Below, piece by piece: positions 18,039 to 26,923 of a stretch of DNA of 64,000 nt. Made by a program: the position numbers and the translations under genes. Location of the stretch: NCBI RefSeq assembly GCF_030009775.1, contig NZ_JASCTH010000018.1:169765-233764 (forward strand), read 5' to 3'. Under the pieces are notes generated by a model that saw only the letters and a program-made list of their open reading frames with translations, had not been told where the DNA came from and made no database searches. The stretch's first letter is position 1. Each line of letters begins with the position of its first letter. This DNA comes from Actinoplanes sandaracinus. Lineage in GTDB: Bacteria; Actinomycetota; Actinomycetes; Mycobacteriales; Micromonosporaceae.

Positions 18039-20060
18039 ATGGCGGACAGCCCGGACACCGCTCCCTTGGCGGACGTTCGCGCCCTGCTCGACGCTGACCC
18101 CCATGGATGCGCGCTGGCCCGCTCGGTGCGCGGCGACGACGGCACGATCGTCGACTTCACCCTGGTTCACCTCAACGACGCCGGAGCACGGTTTCTGGGC
18201 CGTCCTCGGGACGAGTTGATCGGGCGGACGTACCGGGATCTGTGGCCGGACACGGTCACCGACGGCACGCTGCCCCTGTACCGGCAGGTCGTCAGCGACC
18301 GTGTGCCCGTGACCCGCACGGTGTACTACGACCGGAGCAGCCTGTCCGGGCACTTCGAGTTCCGGGTCGTGCCGTTCGGCGACGGATTCGTGGCCCGGTT
18401 CGTCGACCTGACGAAATTGACCCTCGGCCTGGAGACGGCCGCCGGAGCGCATCTGTACGACGCCCTCGACGCGGCGTTCGACGGATTCGCTCTGCTGCGC
18501 GCGGTCCGCGACGATGCCGGCGCGATCGTCGACTTCATCCGCGAGTACGTCAACCAGGCCGGCGCCAAACTGGCCGGGCGCACGGTGGAGGACCTCGTCG
18601 GCGGCAGCCTGCGGGAGTCCGACGGCGAGGCGGCGGCCAGCTTGTTCGGCCCGCTGTGCCAGGTGGCCGACAGCGGCGAGGTGTGGCAGGAACAGCTGAC
18701 GTCACCCCATGCCACCCAGGTGTGGGAACTGAAGCTCGCCCGGGTCGGTGTCGATGTGGTCGCCGTCTCGTACCGGGACATCACCGAACACATCGACCAT
18801 CAGGAGCAGATCGCGCGCAGCGCGGCCGCGGTGCGGGCGGCGGCGGTGCGCACCGCGGCGCTGCAGGCCGTGACCGCGGCGCTGGTCACGGCGAGCACCC
18901 CGGACCAGGTCTACGCGGCCATCGGCGCCGTGGTGCGGCCGTCCGCGGGCGGGCACGGCCTGGTGGTGCTGCTCGTCGAGGACGGCCGTCTGGTGCTGCG
19001 CTACCACGCCGGCTACGAACCCGACGTCGTCGAACAGCTCCGCGAGTTGCCTCTGTCGCACCCGTACCCGGCGGCGCGGGTGAGCGTCACCGGTGAGCCG
19101 CGGTACCTCGGCTCACCGGCCGCGTTCGCCGCCGCGCAGCCGGACCCCGGCACCGCGGTCTCCGGGGGCGGACGCCAGGCGTGGGCGTTTCTCCCGCTCA
19201 GCACCGGCGGTCAGGTGCTCGGCACACTCGTCATCGGTTACGCGCGACCGCGGGCCTTCGACGCCGACGAGCGCGACGACCTGATGGCGTTCAGCCGGCT
19301 CGCCGCCCAGGCGCTGCAACGGTCCCTGCTGTTCCAGGCGCAGATGTCGATCGCCGCGGACCTGCAGCGGGCGTTGCTGCCGGCCGCGCTGCCCACGTTG
19401 CGCGGTGCGCGGCACGCGGTGCGCTATCTCCCGTGGACCCACGGCGCGGACGTCGGCGGCGACTGGTACGACGTCATCCCGCTCGGTCCGGACGCCTGTG
19501 CGCTGGTGATCGGGGACGTCGCCGGGCACAGTGTCAAGGCCGCCGCGACGATGGGACAGTTGCGCAACGTGCTGCGCGCCTACGCCGTCGACGGCCACAG
19601 CCCGGCGGCGGTGATGCGGCGGGTGAACGAACTGCTGATCCGGCTGGAGCCCGATGCCATGGCGACCTGTTGCTACCTGGAGCTGCGCCTGGCCGAGGGC
19701 ACCGGGACCGGGGTGCTGGCCGGGCATCCGCCCCCGGTTCTGCGCACCGGCGACGACGCCCGCCAGGTGGAGCTGCGGGCCGGGCCGCCGCTGGGTGTCC
19801 GCGGCGCCCGTTACCACGACACCGATTTCGTGCTGCCGGCCCACAGCGACCTCGTGCTCTACACCGACGGCCTGGTCGAGGACCGGCAACACACGATCGA
19901 CCAGGGCATGGCCGACCTGTGCGCGGCGGTGCGATCGGCACCGGCCGGGGACCCGCATGCCGTGATAGACCACATCCTGAGCGCCGGCGTCGGACCGGCG
20001 CCCCGCCGGGACGACGTGGCGATCCTGGCTCTCACCGTCGGCGCCGGACCACCCGCCTGA
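18039..20060 (+). CDS. PAS-PAS-GAF-PP2C (SpoIIE-type) serine phosphatase
   Basis: 673 aa, soluble. Two PAS domains (about 10-125 and 140-250), a GAF domain (265-420) and a C-terminal PP2C-type SpoIIE domain (440-670). Phosphatase motifs: LQRALLPAALP, GGDWYDV (metal Asp), VIGDVAGHSVKAA (metal Asp), LYTDGLVEDR and RRDDVAILAL. This class dephosphorylates STAS-domain anti-anti-sigma factors, releasing sigma factors in response to ligands or redox bound by PAS/GAF. It is divergent from the MEDS-ATPase gene, which has the opposing kinase-type domain; they may act on the same unlinked STAS protein, but no STAS gene is in the window. Confidence 0.88.
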   Translation: MADSPDTAPLADVRALLDADPHGCALARSVRGDDGTIVDFTLVHLNDAGARFLGRPRDELIGRTYRDLWPDTVTDGTLPLYRQVVSDRVPVTRTVYYDRSSLSGHFEFRVVPFGDGFVARFVDLTKLTLGLETAAGAHLYDALDAAFDGFALLRAVRDDAGAIVDFIREYVNQAGAKLAGRTVEDLVGGSLRESDGEAAASLFGPLCQVADSGEVWQEQLTSPHATQVWELKLARVGVDVVAVSYRDITEHIDHQEQIARSAAAVRAAAVRTAALQAVTAALVTASTPDQVYAAIGAVVRPSAGGHGLVVLLVEDGRLVLRYHAGYEPDVVEQLRELPLSHPYPAARVSVTGEPRYLGSPAAFAAAQPDPGTAVSGGGRQAWAFLPLSTGGQVLGTLVIGYARPRAFDADERDDLMAFSRLAAQALQRSLLFQAQMSIAADLQRALLPAALPTLRGARHAVRYLPWTHGADVGGDWYDVIPLGPDACALVIGDVAGHSVKAAATMGQLRNVLRAYAVDGHSPAAVMRRVNELLIRLEPDAMATCCYLELRLAEGTGTGVLAGHPPPVLRTGDDARQVELRAGPPLGVRGARYHDTDFVLPAHSDLVLYTDGLVEDRQHTIDQGMADLCAAVRSAPAGDPHAVIDHILSAGVGPAPRRDDVAILALTVGAGPPA

Positions 20061-20193
20061 GCGGGCGCCGTGGCCCTGACCGGCCGCGCAGACCGAGAGC
20101 GCGATGCCGGGCACGATCCCGGGCAGGCGATCCCGGGGGCGCGATCCGGGGCGGGTACGGCCCCGCGGCCCGCTCCCGGCGCGGCCGGGGCTG

Positions 20194-21771
20194 TCAGGAG
20201 TGCCGGAAGCGGTCGGAGACCAGCCGCAACTGGTGGGACAACATGGCCAGCTCGGTGGCCGCCGCCTCGGTCTGGCTGGCCGCCTCGTGCGTCAGCGTCG
20301 TCGCCTCGGCGACGCTGTTGATGGAACCGGCCACTCCCCCGGCGGAGTGGACGGCCGTGTTCACGCTCGTCACGATCTGCCCGGTGGCGAACGTCTGGTT
20401 CTCCACCGCGCCGCTGATCGCGTTCTGCAACTGGTCGATGCGGTCGATGACCTGGCTGATGCGGGTGATCGCCTCGAACGCCCCGGCGGTGTCGCGCTGC
20501 ATCGCCGCGACCTTCGCCGAGATGTCGCCGGTCGCGGACGCCGTCTCCTGGGACAGGTCCTTCACCTCGCCGGCCACCACCGCGAAGCCCTTGCCGTGTT
20601 CGCCGGCCCGGGCCGCCTCGATCGTCGCGTTGAGGGCCAGCAGGTTCGTCTGCTCGGCGATGGCGGTGATGATGCTGACCACGGCCGAGACCTCCTCGCT
20701 GGAGCTGCGCAGCCGTTCGATCGTCTGATTGGTCGTGTTGGCCAGCTCCACCGCCTCCCGGGCCACCGCGGCGGCCTCACTCACGGCTGAGGTGATCTCC
20801 TCGATCGACGACTCCAGGCCCTGCGCCGCCGATGTCGCCTCGCTGACGCTCGCGGTCACCTGCGTGATCTCGAGGCTGGCCTGGGCGGCTTCGTTCGACG
20901 CCGTGCCCGCGCCCGCGGAGAGCTGGCGGCTGGTCGCGGTCAGCTCCTCCGACGCGGCGGCCACCGAGTTGGCGTTGCCGCCGATCTCGACCATCGCGGC
21001 ACGCAGCGATCCGACGATGGCGTTCAGGCTGTTGCCCAGTTGCGCCAGCTCGTCGCCGCCGGGCAGGGAGGCGTCGACGGTGAGGTCGTACTCGGCGATG
21101 GAGCGGGCCGCCGACAGGCTGTGGTCCATCCGCCGCGCGATCCGGCGGGCGAGCATGAGCGCCGACCCGCCCAGCAGCAACGCGGCCAGAAGACAGGTGA
21201 TCACCGTCATGGTCTGCGCGCCGCGCGCGACGGAGGTCGCGTTCTCGTACGACTCCTTCACCTTGAGTTTGATCGCCTCGGTGAGCTTGCTCAGCGTCTC
21301 GGCGGCCTTGGCGTCGACGGTGTCGTACGCCGGGCGGGCGGCCAGCGCCGCCTTCCGGGTCGGGTCGGACGCCACCCGGCTCGCCAGGGTGACGATGCGC
21401 TGGCCGGAAGCGATCAGCTCGTTCAGGACCGGCAGCACCGCGTCCGCCGACGGCCGCACCTCGGGCAGGTACCGGATCACCTCGTCGACACCGGCCCGCG
21501 CCTGGGCGACGTTCTGCCCGAGCAGGTCGAGCACCGTCTGGCGTTCGGTGGCGTTGTTGGTCACCAGCGTCGCGAGGATGTTGCCACGGAACAGTGCCCG
21601 CGCCATGTCGACCGACTGGGCGGCCGTCAGCGCCGTCGCGGCGTTACGAGCGGTCGCCTGCTGATCAGCGATCGCCGCGGTGCCCCGGTATCCGATCGCA
21701 CCGGCCACGATGACCAGCACGAAGCCCGCTGCCGCCAAGGCCGCGATCTGACGTCGAATGGTAAAGGTCAC
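20194..21771 (-). CDS. Methyl-accepting chemotaxis protein
   Basis: 525 aa from GTG 21771 (GGGGAGG about 5 nt upstream). The N-terminus has TM1 (AALAAAGFVLVIVAGAIGY), an extracellular helical sensor of about 160 residues, TM2 (TMTVITCLLAALLLGGSAL), a HAMP domain (RRMDHSLSAARSIAEYDLT) and a signalling domain. The conserved hairpin tip is clear: AEQTNLLALNATIEAARAGE followed by GKGFAVVAGEVKDLS. It signals to CheA/CheW, neither of which is encoded here. Chemotaxis fits actinobacteria with motile zoospores. It is divergent, over 115 bp, from a solute-binding lipoprotein gene. Confidence 0.9.
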   Translation of the reverse strand: MTFTIRRQIAALAAAGFVLVIVAGAIGYRGTAAIADQQATARNAATALTAAQSVDMARALFRGNILATLVTNNATERQTVLDLLGQNVAQARAGVDEVIRYLPEVRPSADAVLPVLNELIASGQRIVTLASRVASDPTRKAALAARPAYDTVDAKAAETLSKLTEAIKLKVKESYENATSVARGAQTMTVITCLLAALLLGGSALMLARRIARRMDHSLSAARSIAEYDLTVDASLPGGDELAQLGNSLNAIVGSLRAAMVEIGGNANSVAAASEELTATSRQLSAGAGTASNEAAQASLEITQVTASVSEATSAAQGLESSIEEITSAVSEAAAVAREAVELANTTNQTIERLRSSSEEVSAVVSIITAIAEQTNLLALNATIEAARAGEHGKGFAVVAGEVKDLSQETASATGDISAKVAAMQRDTAGAFEAITRISQVIDRIDQLQNAISGAVENQTFATGQIVTSVNTAVHSAGGVAGSINSVAEATTLTHEAASQTEAAATELAMLSHQLRLVSDRFRHS

Positions 21772-21886
21772 GGTTGCCTCCCCTGACGCACCGTAACGTG
21801 TCATCCATACGCAAAAGGTGAATTCGGCTAATGAGCGGCCGCCCGACGCCGACGGGAGAGGTACAGATGTCTCGCGGAGGGTCGTC

Positions 21887-22732
21887 ATGCGCATCGTTGC
21901 CTTGGCACTTGTTGTCACACTCGTCGTCTCGGCCGGCGCCGGATGTACGAGCACACAGGACGAAGCCGGTGAACCCATCGACCGTCTCGCCGAGGCGCGG
22001 GCCGCTCTGCCCGAGGACATCACGAAGAAGGGCACCATCACCGGGGGCACCGACCCCACCTTCGAGCCGATGACCTTCAAGAAGGGCGCCACCTACACGG
22101 GCCTGGACATCGACATCGCCGAGGCGATCGCCGGCAAGCTGGGGCTGACCGTCGAGTGGCAGACCGTGTCCTTCGGCGAACTCCTCGACAAGGTGAAGAA
22201 CCACGACATCGACTTCTCGATCTCGTCGATGTTCGACCGGTCTCAGCGGCAGGAGAAGGCCGACTTCATCGACTACCTCAACGCGGGCACCTCCATCGTC
22301 GTGCCCAAAGGCGTCGGTGACATCGGTGGCATGCCCGGCCTCTGCGGCCGGCGTGTCGCCGCCCAGCCGGAGACCGTCTTCGTCGACATGGCCCGCGCGC
22401 AGAGCAGTGCCTGCGGAGGCAAGGACCTCAAGATCGTGCTGAGCAACAGCCCGTCGGCGGACGTGCGGGACAAGAAGGCCGACGCCGCTCTCAACGACTT
22501 CCCGATCGCGGCGCTGGACGTCGAGAAGATGACGACGCTGGAGTTGTCCGGTCCGCAGATCGAGGCGATCCCCTACGGCATCGGCGTCGCCAAGGACCGC
22601 GAGACGCTCACCGCGGCGGTGCAGACAGCGCTCTACGCCATGATCAACGACGGCACCTACGACGCGCTGCTGAACAAGTGGAAGGTCAAGGAAGGCGCGC
22701 TGCGTACCGGCGCCATCAACGGCGGCGCCTGA
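21887..22732 (+). CDS. Polar-amino-acid-type solute-binding lipoprotein (SBP family 3)
   Basis: 281 aa from ATG 21887 (GGAGG 6 nt upstream). The signal sequence ends at a lipobox-like SAGAGC, so the mature protein should be lipid-anchored on the outer face of the membrane. Family 3 features: GTITGGTDPTFEPMTF near the mature N-terminus, LDIDIAEAIAGKLGL, DFSISSMFDRSQRQEKADF and, near the end, YGIGVAKDRETLTAAV. Ligand is probably an amino acid or small cation. No permease or ATPase gene is adjacent, unusual for an ABC-importer SBP; the divergent neighbour is a chemoreceptor. Confidence 0.88.
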   Translation: MRIVALALVVTLVVSAGAGCTSTQDEAGEPIDRLAEARAALPEDITKKGTITGGTDPTFEPMTFKKGATYTGLDIDIAEAIAGKLGLTVEWQTVSFGELLDKVKNHDIDFSISSMFDRSQRQEKADFIDYLNAGTSIVVPKGVGDIGGMPGLCGRRVAAQPETVFVDMARAQSSACGGKDLKIVLSNSPSADVRDKKADAALNDFPIAALDVEKMTTLELSGPQIEAIPYGIGVAKDRETLTAAVQTALYAMINDGTYDALLNKWKVKEGALRTGAINGGA

Positions 22733-22759
22733 CCGGCCCGCCCGCGCCGCCGACCGGGG

Positions 22760-24733
22760 TCACAAACGCTCGGCGATCAGCCGGTGCACCTCGTTGAGCA
22801 GGGTCTGCTTCTCGAACGGCTTGCGGATCAACGGCGCGTCGGCGGGCATCTCCTGGCCGCCGGGCGCCGGGCCGCTGGTGTAACCGGACATGAACAGCAC
22901 CGGCAGCCCAGGGCGGTCCCGCCGCAGTTCGGCGGAGAGTTGGGTGCCCGACATGCCGGGCATGATCACATCGGTGAGCAGGACGTCGAACGCGAGCGCG
23001 TCATCGCGGCACATGCGCAGGGCCTCGGCCGGGTGCGGGGCCGCGAACACCTGGTAGCCCGCCTTGGCGAGCAGGCGGCAGACGATGTCGCGGACCGCCT
23101 CCTCGTCCTCGACCACCAGGATCCGCCGGCCGTCGCCGGCCGAGGCGGCCGCCTGCGGCGCGGCCGGGCTGACTCCGGGCGCGTTCTCGGCGCTGGCGGG
23201 CAGGCGGACCCGCAGGGTCGTGCCCCGGCCCGGCTCCGACTCCAGGCTGATCGTGCCGCCCGCGTCGGTGACCACCCCGTACGCGGTGGCCAGTCCCAGC
23301 CCGGTGCCGCTCCCCCGGCCCTTGGTCGTGAAGAACGGCTCGAAGGCGCGTGCCATGACCTCCGGCGTCATCCCGCAGCCGGTGTCGGTCACCGCGAGAC
23401 AGACCTGGTTGCCGCCCCCGCCGTCGTGTTCGAGGCTGGTGCTGAGCGTCAGCCGACCGCCGGACGGCATGGCGGCACGTGCGTTGAGCACGGCGTTCAT
23501 CAGGACCTGCTCCAGTTTGCTGCGGTCCATGACGACCGGCGGGAGATCGGGGACCAGCACCGTGCCGAGTTCGATGTCCTCACCGAGCGTGCGGGCGAGC
23601 AGCCGCAGCATGTCCGACGCGACGGCGTTGAGGTCGAGCAGCTCGGCCTGCGACGGTTCGGAGCGGCTGAACAGGAGCAACTGGCGGGTCAGCGCGGCGC
23701 CCCGGGAGGCGGCCTGCTTGATGCCGGCCGCGTCCGCCCGGCTGGGGTGGTCGTCGGTGAGCTCGTCGACCAGCATGTCGGCGTACCCGGAGATCACCGC
23801 CAGGATGTTGTTGAAGTCGTGGGCGATACCACCGGCGAGCTGGCCGAGTGAGTCGAGCCGTTCGGACTGGCGCAACTGCTGTTCGAGCTCGGCGCGTTCC
23901 CGTTCGGCGGCCATCCGCTCGCTGACGTCGCGCAGGATGCCCTCGACGGCGACGAGGGCGCCGGAGCCGTCGGTGACCGCGCTGGCCCGCTGCTCGATCC
24001 AGACCACCTCGCCGTCGCGGCGGCGCAGGCGGAAGGTGATGGTCCGGGCTCGCAGGGCCTGCCACGACGCCTCGAAGGCCGGCCGGTCCTCGGGCTCGAC
24101 CTGGTTCACGATCAACCGGGGATCGGCGTAGAAGTCGGTGGCCGTGAAGCCGGTGATCGGCTCGACGGCCCGGCTCAGGTACTCCATCGCCGGGGCGGGG
24201 CCCAGCCGGTAGCGGAAGATGATGTCCTGGGCGTGCTCGGTGAGCAGGCGGAACCGCTCCTCGCTGTCGCGCAGGGCGGCCTCGGCCCGGCTGCGTTCGG
24301 TGATGTCGGTGGAGATGCCGGCCACCGCGTACGGGGTGCCCTCGTTGTCGATCAGCGGGAACTTGACGGTCAGGTAGATGCGCATGCCGTCGTCGCCGGG
24401 CACGCGCTCCTCCATCTGGATCGGCACGCCCCCGGCCAGCGCATGCCGGTCGTTGTCACGGAACGCGTCGGCGACGTCCAGCGGGAACAGGTCGTGGTCG
24501 GTGAGTCCCACGATGTCTTCGCGGCGCAGGCCGAACAGGCGCTCGTACTCCCGGTTGACCAGCAGGTACCGCCCGCTGGAGTCCCGCATGTAGATCACCG
24601 CGGAGGTGTGGTCGATCAGAGCCATCAACTGGTCGCGGCCGAGCCCGGGCATCGGCTGGCGGGTGTCCTGGCGCCCTCCGGCACCGGCTCGAGCTTTCAC
24701 CCCACCCCCGGCTCCGTCGACTGTTTCGATCAT
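22760..24733 (-). CDS. PAS-PAS hybrid histidine kinase with C-terminal receiver
   Basis: 657 aa, no membrane segment. PAS domains at about 30-150 and 165-285, a HisKA helix with the phospho-acceptor in LAGGIAHDFNNILAVI, an HATPase (TDTGCGMTPE, GRGSGTGLGLATAYG) and a receiver (LLTDVIMPGMSG with the phospho-Asp, KPFEKQ at the Lys). The order is typical of cytoplasmic hybrid kinases that pass phosphate from His to an internal Asp. Its start overlaps the upstream stop by ATGA, so it is translationally coupled to the 24730-26085 gene. No separate response regulator or Hpt gene is nearby. Confidence 0.9.
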   Translation of the reverse strand: MIETVDGAGGGVKARAGAGGRQDTRQPMPGLGRDQLMALIDHTSAVIYMRDSSGRYLLVNREYERLFGLRREDIVGLTDHDLFPLDVADAFRDNDRHALAGGVPIQMEERVPGDDGMRIYLTVKFPLIDNEGTPYAVAGISTDITERSRAEAALRDSEERFRLLTEHAQDIIFRYRLGPAPAMEYLSRAVEPITGFTATDFYADPRLIVNQVEPEDRPAFEASWQALRARTITFRLRRRDGEVVWIEQRASAVTDGSGALVAVEGILRDVSERMAAERERAELEQQLRQSERLDSLGQLAGGIAHDFNNILAVISGYADMLVDELTDDHPSRADAAGIKQAASRGAALTRQLLLFSRSEPSQAELLDLNAVASDMLRLLARTLGEDIELGTVLVPDLPPVVMDRSKLEQVLMNAVLNARAAMPSGGRLTLSTSLEHDGGGGNQVCLAVTDTGCGMTPEVMARAFEPFFTTKGRGSGTGLGLATAYGVVTDAGGTISLESEPGRGTTLRVRLPASAENAPGVSPAAPQAAASAGDGRRILVVEDEEAVRDIVCRLLAKAGYQVFAAPHPAEALRMCRDDALAFDVLLTDVIMPGMSGTQLSAELRRDRPGLPVLFMSGYTSGPAPGGQEMPADAPLIRKPFEKQTLLNEVHRLIAERL

Positions 24734-26085
24734 CCGGTCAGTTCCAGCACGACCGGCGCGGCCGTTCCCCGTCCGGAACGTACTCCCGGATCCGGCGCCC
24801 TTTCCAGGTTTTCCGCAATCAGCACCGGGCGCAGCGCGGCGAGCGCGTGGTTCTGGCGAGCCCGGGTGAGCCGATCCAGGAAGGTCTCCGTCATTCCGGT
24901 CGTGCCGGCCCGGTTGGAGACCAGGAGCCGGTCGCCGAGCCCGGCCTCGTCACGCTGCCGCTGCGGCTTGAACAGGAACTTCTTACTCAACATGAGGTGC
25001 GCCCCGGAGACCCGGGCGTGCATGGCGAGCAGCCGGTACCAGTCGATCAGCGCCGGGTGGTGGGCGACCAGCCGGCGCAGGTCGCCGTCGTCGGACAGCC
25101 GCAGAGCCGACTCGTTCGTCCCGATCTCGGCGAGCAGCCTCTGCGGCAGTGTGGGCGCGCACAACAGGGCGCCGATATCCGCGCGTTCTCGTTCGAGCAG
25201 AGCCGGAAACAGACGCCGGGCCTGCTGGTCGTAGCCCGGCTCGGCGATGCCGAGCAGGAAGTCGCGTTTCAGCGCCTCCGGGTCCAGGGCGCCGCTGGGT
25301 GGGATGTCATCCGGGGTCCAGTGCGCGGCGAACTGCCGGAACACGTCCATGAACACCTCGGCGGCCATCGTCTGGTCCGACGGCAGAGCCGCGAAGTCGA
25401 TGAACAGGCGGCGCAGCTCACCCAGCAGGACGGTGGCATCCCGCACCCGGTGCCGGGCGTTCTCACCGATCAGGTCGGCGTGCTCGTGGCCGAGCGGCTC
25501 CAGGATGCAGTTGACCGCCATCTCCAGCGTCTCGCCCTGCTTGACCAGCAGGAAGAAGCGCTCCTCACCCGGCGTGCCGGTGTAGGTGCGGATCCGCCCG
25601 TCGTCGAAGACGCCGGGCAGTTCGGCCACCACCTCGCCGTCCAGGCGCACCTGGACCGTGCCGACGTTCCACCGCACCAGCGACGCGTAGCTGTCGCGGT
25701 CGTAGTGGCCGGTGCCGGTGTGCTCGGCCAGGGCGGCGAAGTAGCACCGGAACGGGATCCGCTCACCCCCGACCACGAGCGGGGCGAACGCGCGTTCCGG
25801 ATGTTCCGTGCCACCCTCGGTGTGCTCCTGATAGTGGCGGGCCGCCGAGGCGCCGACGAACCCGAGATGAACCACTAGCTGCTGGGCCTGCGCCGGCGTC
25901 AGCCGGGCGACGTCCGGCAGGTGGCGGAGGACGTGCTCGCGTAATTCGGTGACGAGCAGCTCGGGCGGAGCGTGATCTTGCAGGATCGCCCGGTTGAGCC
26001 GGGGCAGTTCGTGCAGCACCCAGTCGCCGACCTGTTCCGGAACCATCCGGACCATCACCTCCGCGGACGTCTCACCTGTTCTCAT
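24730..26085 (-). CDS. Uncharacterised 451-aa protein, possibly of the indoleamine-dioxygenase/PrnB-like superfamily
   Basis: Soluble, largely helical. Segments such as VVHLGFVGASAARHY, SYASLVRWNVGTVQV, EVFMDVFRQFAAHW and DWYRLLAMHARVSGAHLML remind me of the PrnB/indoleamine 2,3-dioxygenase helical fold, but I cannot confirm this and it may be an unrelated family. His residues that could bind heme are present in several helices. It is coupled by ATGA to a hybrid histidine kinase, so the two probably work together, perhaps with this protein making or binding the signal. ATG 26085 has no clear ribosome site and the start is uncertain. Confidence 0.5.
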   Translation of the reverse strand: MRTGETSAEVMVRMVPEQVGDWVLHELPRLNRAILQDHAPPELLVTELREHVLRHLPDVARLTPAQAQQLVVHLGFVGASAARHYQEHTEGGTEHPERAFAPLVVGGERIPFRCYFAALAEHTGTGHYDRDSYASLVRWNVGTVQVRLDGEVVAELPGVFDDGRIRTYTGTPGEERFFLLVKQGETLEMAVNCILEPLGHEHADLIGENARHRVRDATVLLGELRRLFIDFAALPSDQTMAAEVFMDVFRQFAAHWTPDDIPPSGALDPEALKRDFLLGIAEPGYDQQARRLFPALLERERADIGALLCAPTLPQRLLAEIGTNESALRLSDDGDLRRLVAHHPALIDWYRLLAMHARVSGAHLMLSKKFLFKPQRQRDEAGLGDRLLVSNRAGTTGMTETFLDRLTRARQNHALAALRPVLIAENLERAPDPGVRSGRGTAAPVVLELTG

Positions 26086-26265
26086 CGGCTCATTACCGGC
26101 GGGGGTGAGTACGGCGCTCACCGCCGAGTTGCGCCTTCCGCATGATCGGCGGTCCGGCACGTTACGCCCCGGCACGGCGGTTTCATCGGCAGAACACCAC
26201 GAACCAGACATCCGCCTGCGACAGGCCACCGAGGGCGCGGCCGGGCTCGGGGGGACAATCGTGGC

Positions 26266-26601
26266 GTGAGCGAACTGCTGGACATCCGGCGCATCTACCT
26301 GGAGCCGGCCGCGGCCGAGCTGCCGCGAGGGCGGGAGGTGCTGGCGCGCTGGCCGGAGGCGACCCTCGTCGAGGTGGAGAGTCACCAGCGGATCCCCGAG
26401 CTCTACGGGGACGAGACGAATGTGCGGCGCTGGGTGCGCATCAAGCGGGAGGCGCTCGTCCTCGGAGTCAAGAAGACGCTGACGGCACGGCCGAACGGAC
26501 GGTCCGCCGATTTCATCGCGCCGTCGACGGCGAACGGGTGCGCGATGGCGTGCGCCAATTGCTACAAAAATCGCTCGGAGCGCACCCCCAGCCGCTGTTG
26601 A
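26266..26601 (+). pseudogene. splB: 5' portion of interrupted spore photoproduct lyase-like gene
   Basis: GTG 26266 opens a frame (MSELLDIRRIYLEPAA) that reads as the N-terminal third of a spore photoproduct lyase-family radical-SAM protein, the enzyme that repairs UV-induced spore photoproduct thymine dimers in DNA. It runs to the radical-SAM motif (NGCAMAC at 26536-26553) and enters the integrated element at the 10-bp core. Because the element's end by chance supplies a similar sequence, the frame reads CAMACANCYKN and keeps three Cys, then stops 11 residues later (111 aa). A -10-like GACAAT lies 7-12 nt upstream. The downstream two thirds are at 34439-35207. Confidence 0.85.
26546..26555 (+). 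other. attL core
   Basis: TGGCGTGCGC, shared with attR. Crossover presumably at the central TG (26551-26552). Host sequence lies to the left, element sequence to the right. The similarity to attR extends to 17 of 20 bp, ending in TGCTAC on both sides. Confidence 0.85.
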
Positions 26602-26656
26602 CTCCCTGGCCAACGTGTCCCGCGCGGCCGGAGTCGTGACGGGATGGAGTCCTCCG

Positions 26657-26824
26657 ATGAACCACACCACTGAACGAGTGGCCGCCACCCTTGAGGCTCT
26701 GGCACCGTTCTACCTAACCGACCCTGACAGCGCCCCTATTAGCCCCGTCGGGGCATTTCTCGTCTCTACGGCCGTTTCGGGGCTGCTCCTGGTTGCTTGG
26801 TTCCGATCGAAGGGAGTGGCTTGA
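26657..26824 (+). CDS. Small single-helix membrane protein of the element
   Basis: 55 aa from ATG 26657, with GGAG 7 nt upstream. A polar N-terminus (NHTTERVAATLEALAPFYL) is followed by one membrane helix (VGAFLVSTAVSGLLLVAWF) and a basic end (RSKGVA), giving an N-out/C-in topology. It is the first gene inside attL, read in the same direction as the interrupted host gene. No family recognised; small membrane proteins at this place in phage-like elements may be holins or exclusion proteins, but nothing here shows that. Confidence 0.5.
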   Translation: MNHTTERVAATLEALAPFYLTDPDSAPISPVGAFLVSTAVSGLLLVAWFRSKGVA

Positions 26825-26829
26825 TATGC

Positions 26830-26913
26830 GCTGTCGGCGGGACTCGAACCCGCGCTCACCAACTAACCCATGCTGATCGCGTCTGGGCGGCGTCCTGGCG
26901 GACGCTCGACGGC
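26830..26913 (-). tRNA. tRNA-like sequence with a perfect T-arm, probably degenerate
   Basis: On the minus strand, GCGGG-TTCGAGT-CCCGC (26853-26837) is a canonical 5-bp T-stem with a 7-nt T-loop, followed by CGACAGC (26836-26830). GCCGTCG at 26913-26907 pairs with the latter at 6 of 7 positions, as an acceptor stem would. The interior does not fold normally: the D-like hairpin (4 bp) lacks the GG of a D-loop, and the anticodon-like hairpin has an 8-nt loop. The total of 84 nt is too long for class I. It is best read as a decayed or unusual tRNA or tRNA mimic. Confidence 0.35.
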
Positions 26914-26923
26914 ATGACTAGGA

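Noticed and set aside
24361..26660. Possibility that the 26266-26601 frame is a complete short radical-SAM protein
   Set aside because: It keeps three Cys by chance similarity of the attP half, but stops 11 residues after the motif and the missing two thirds continue in frame at 34439.
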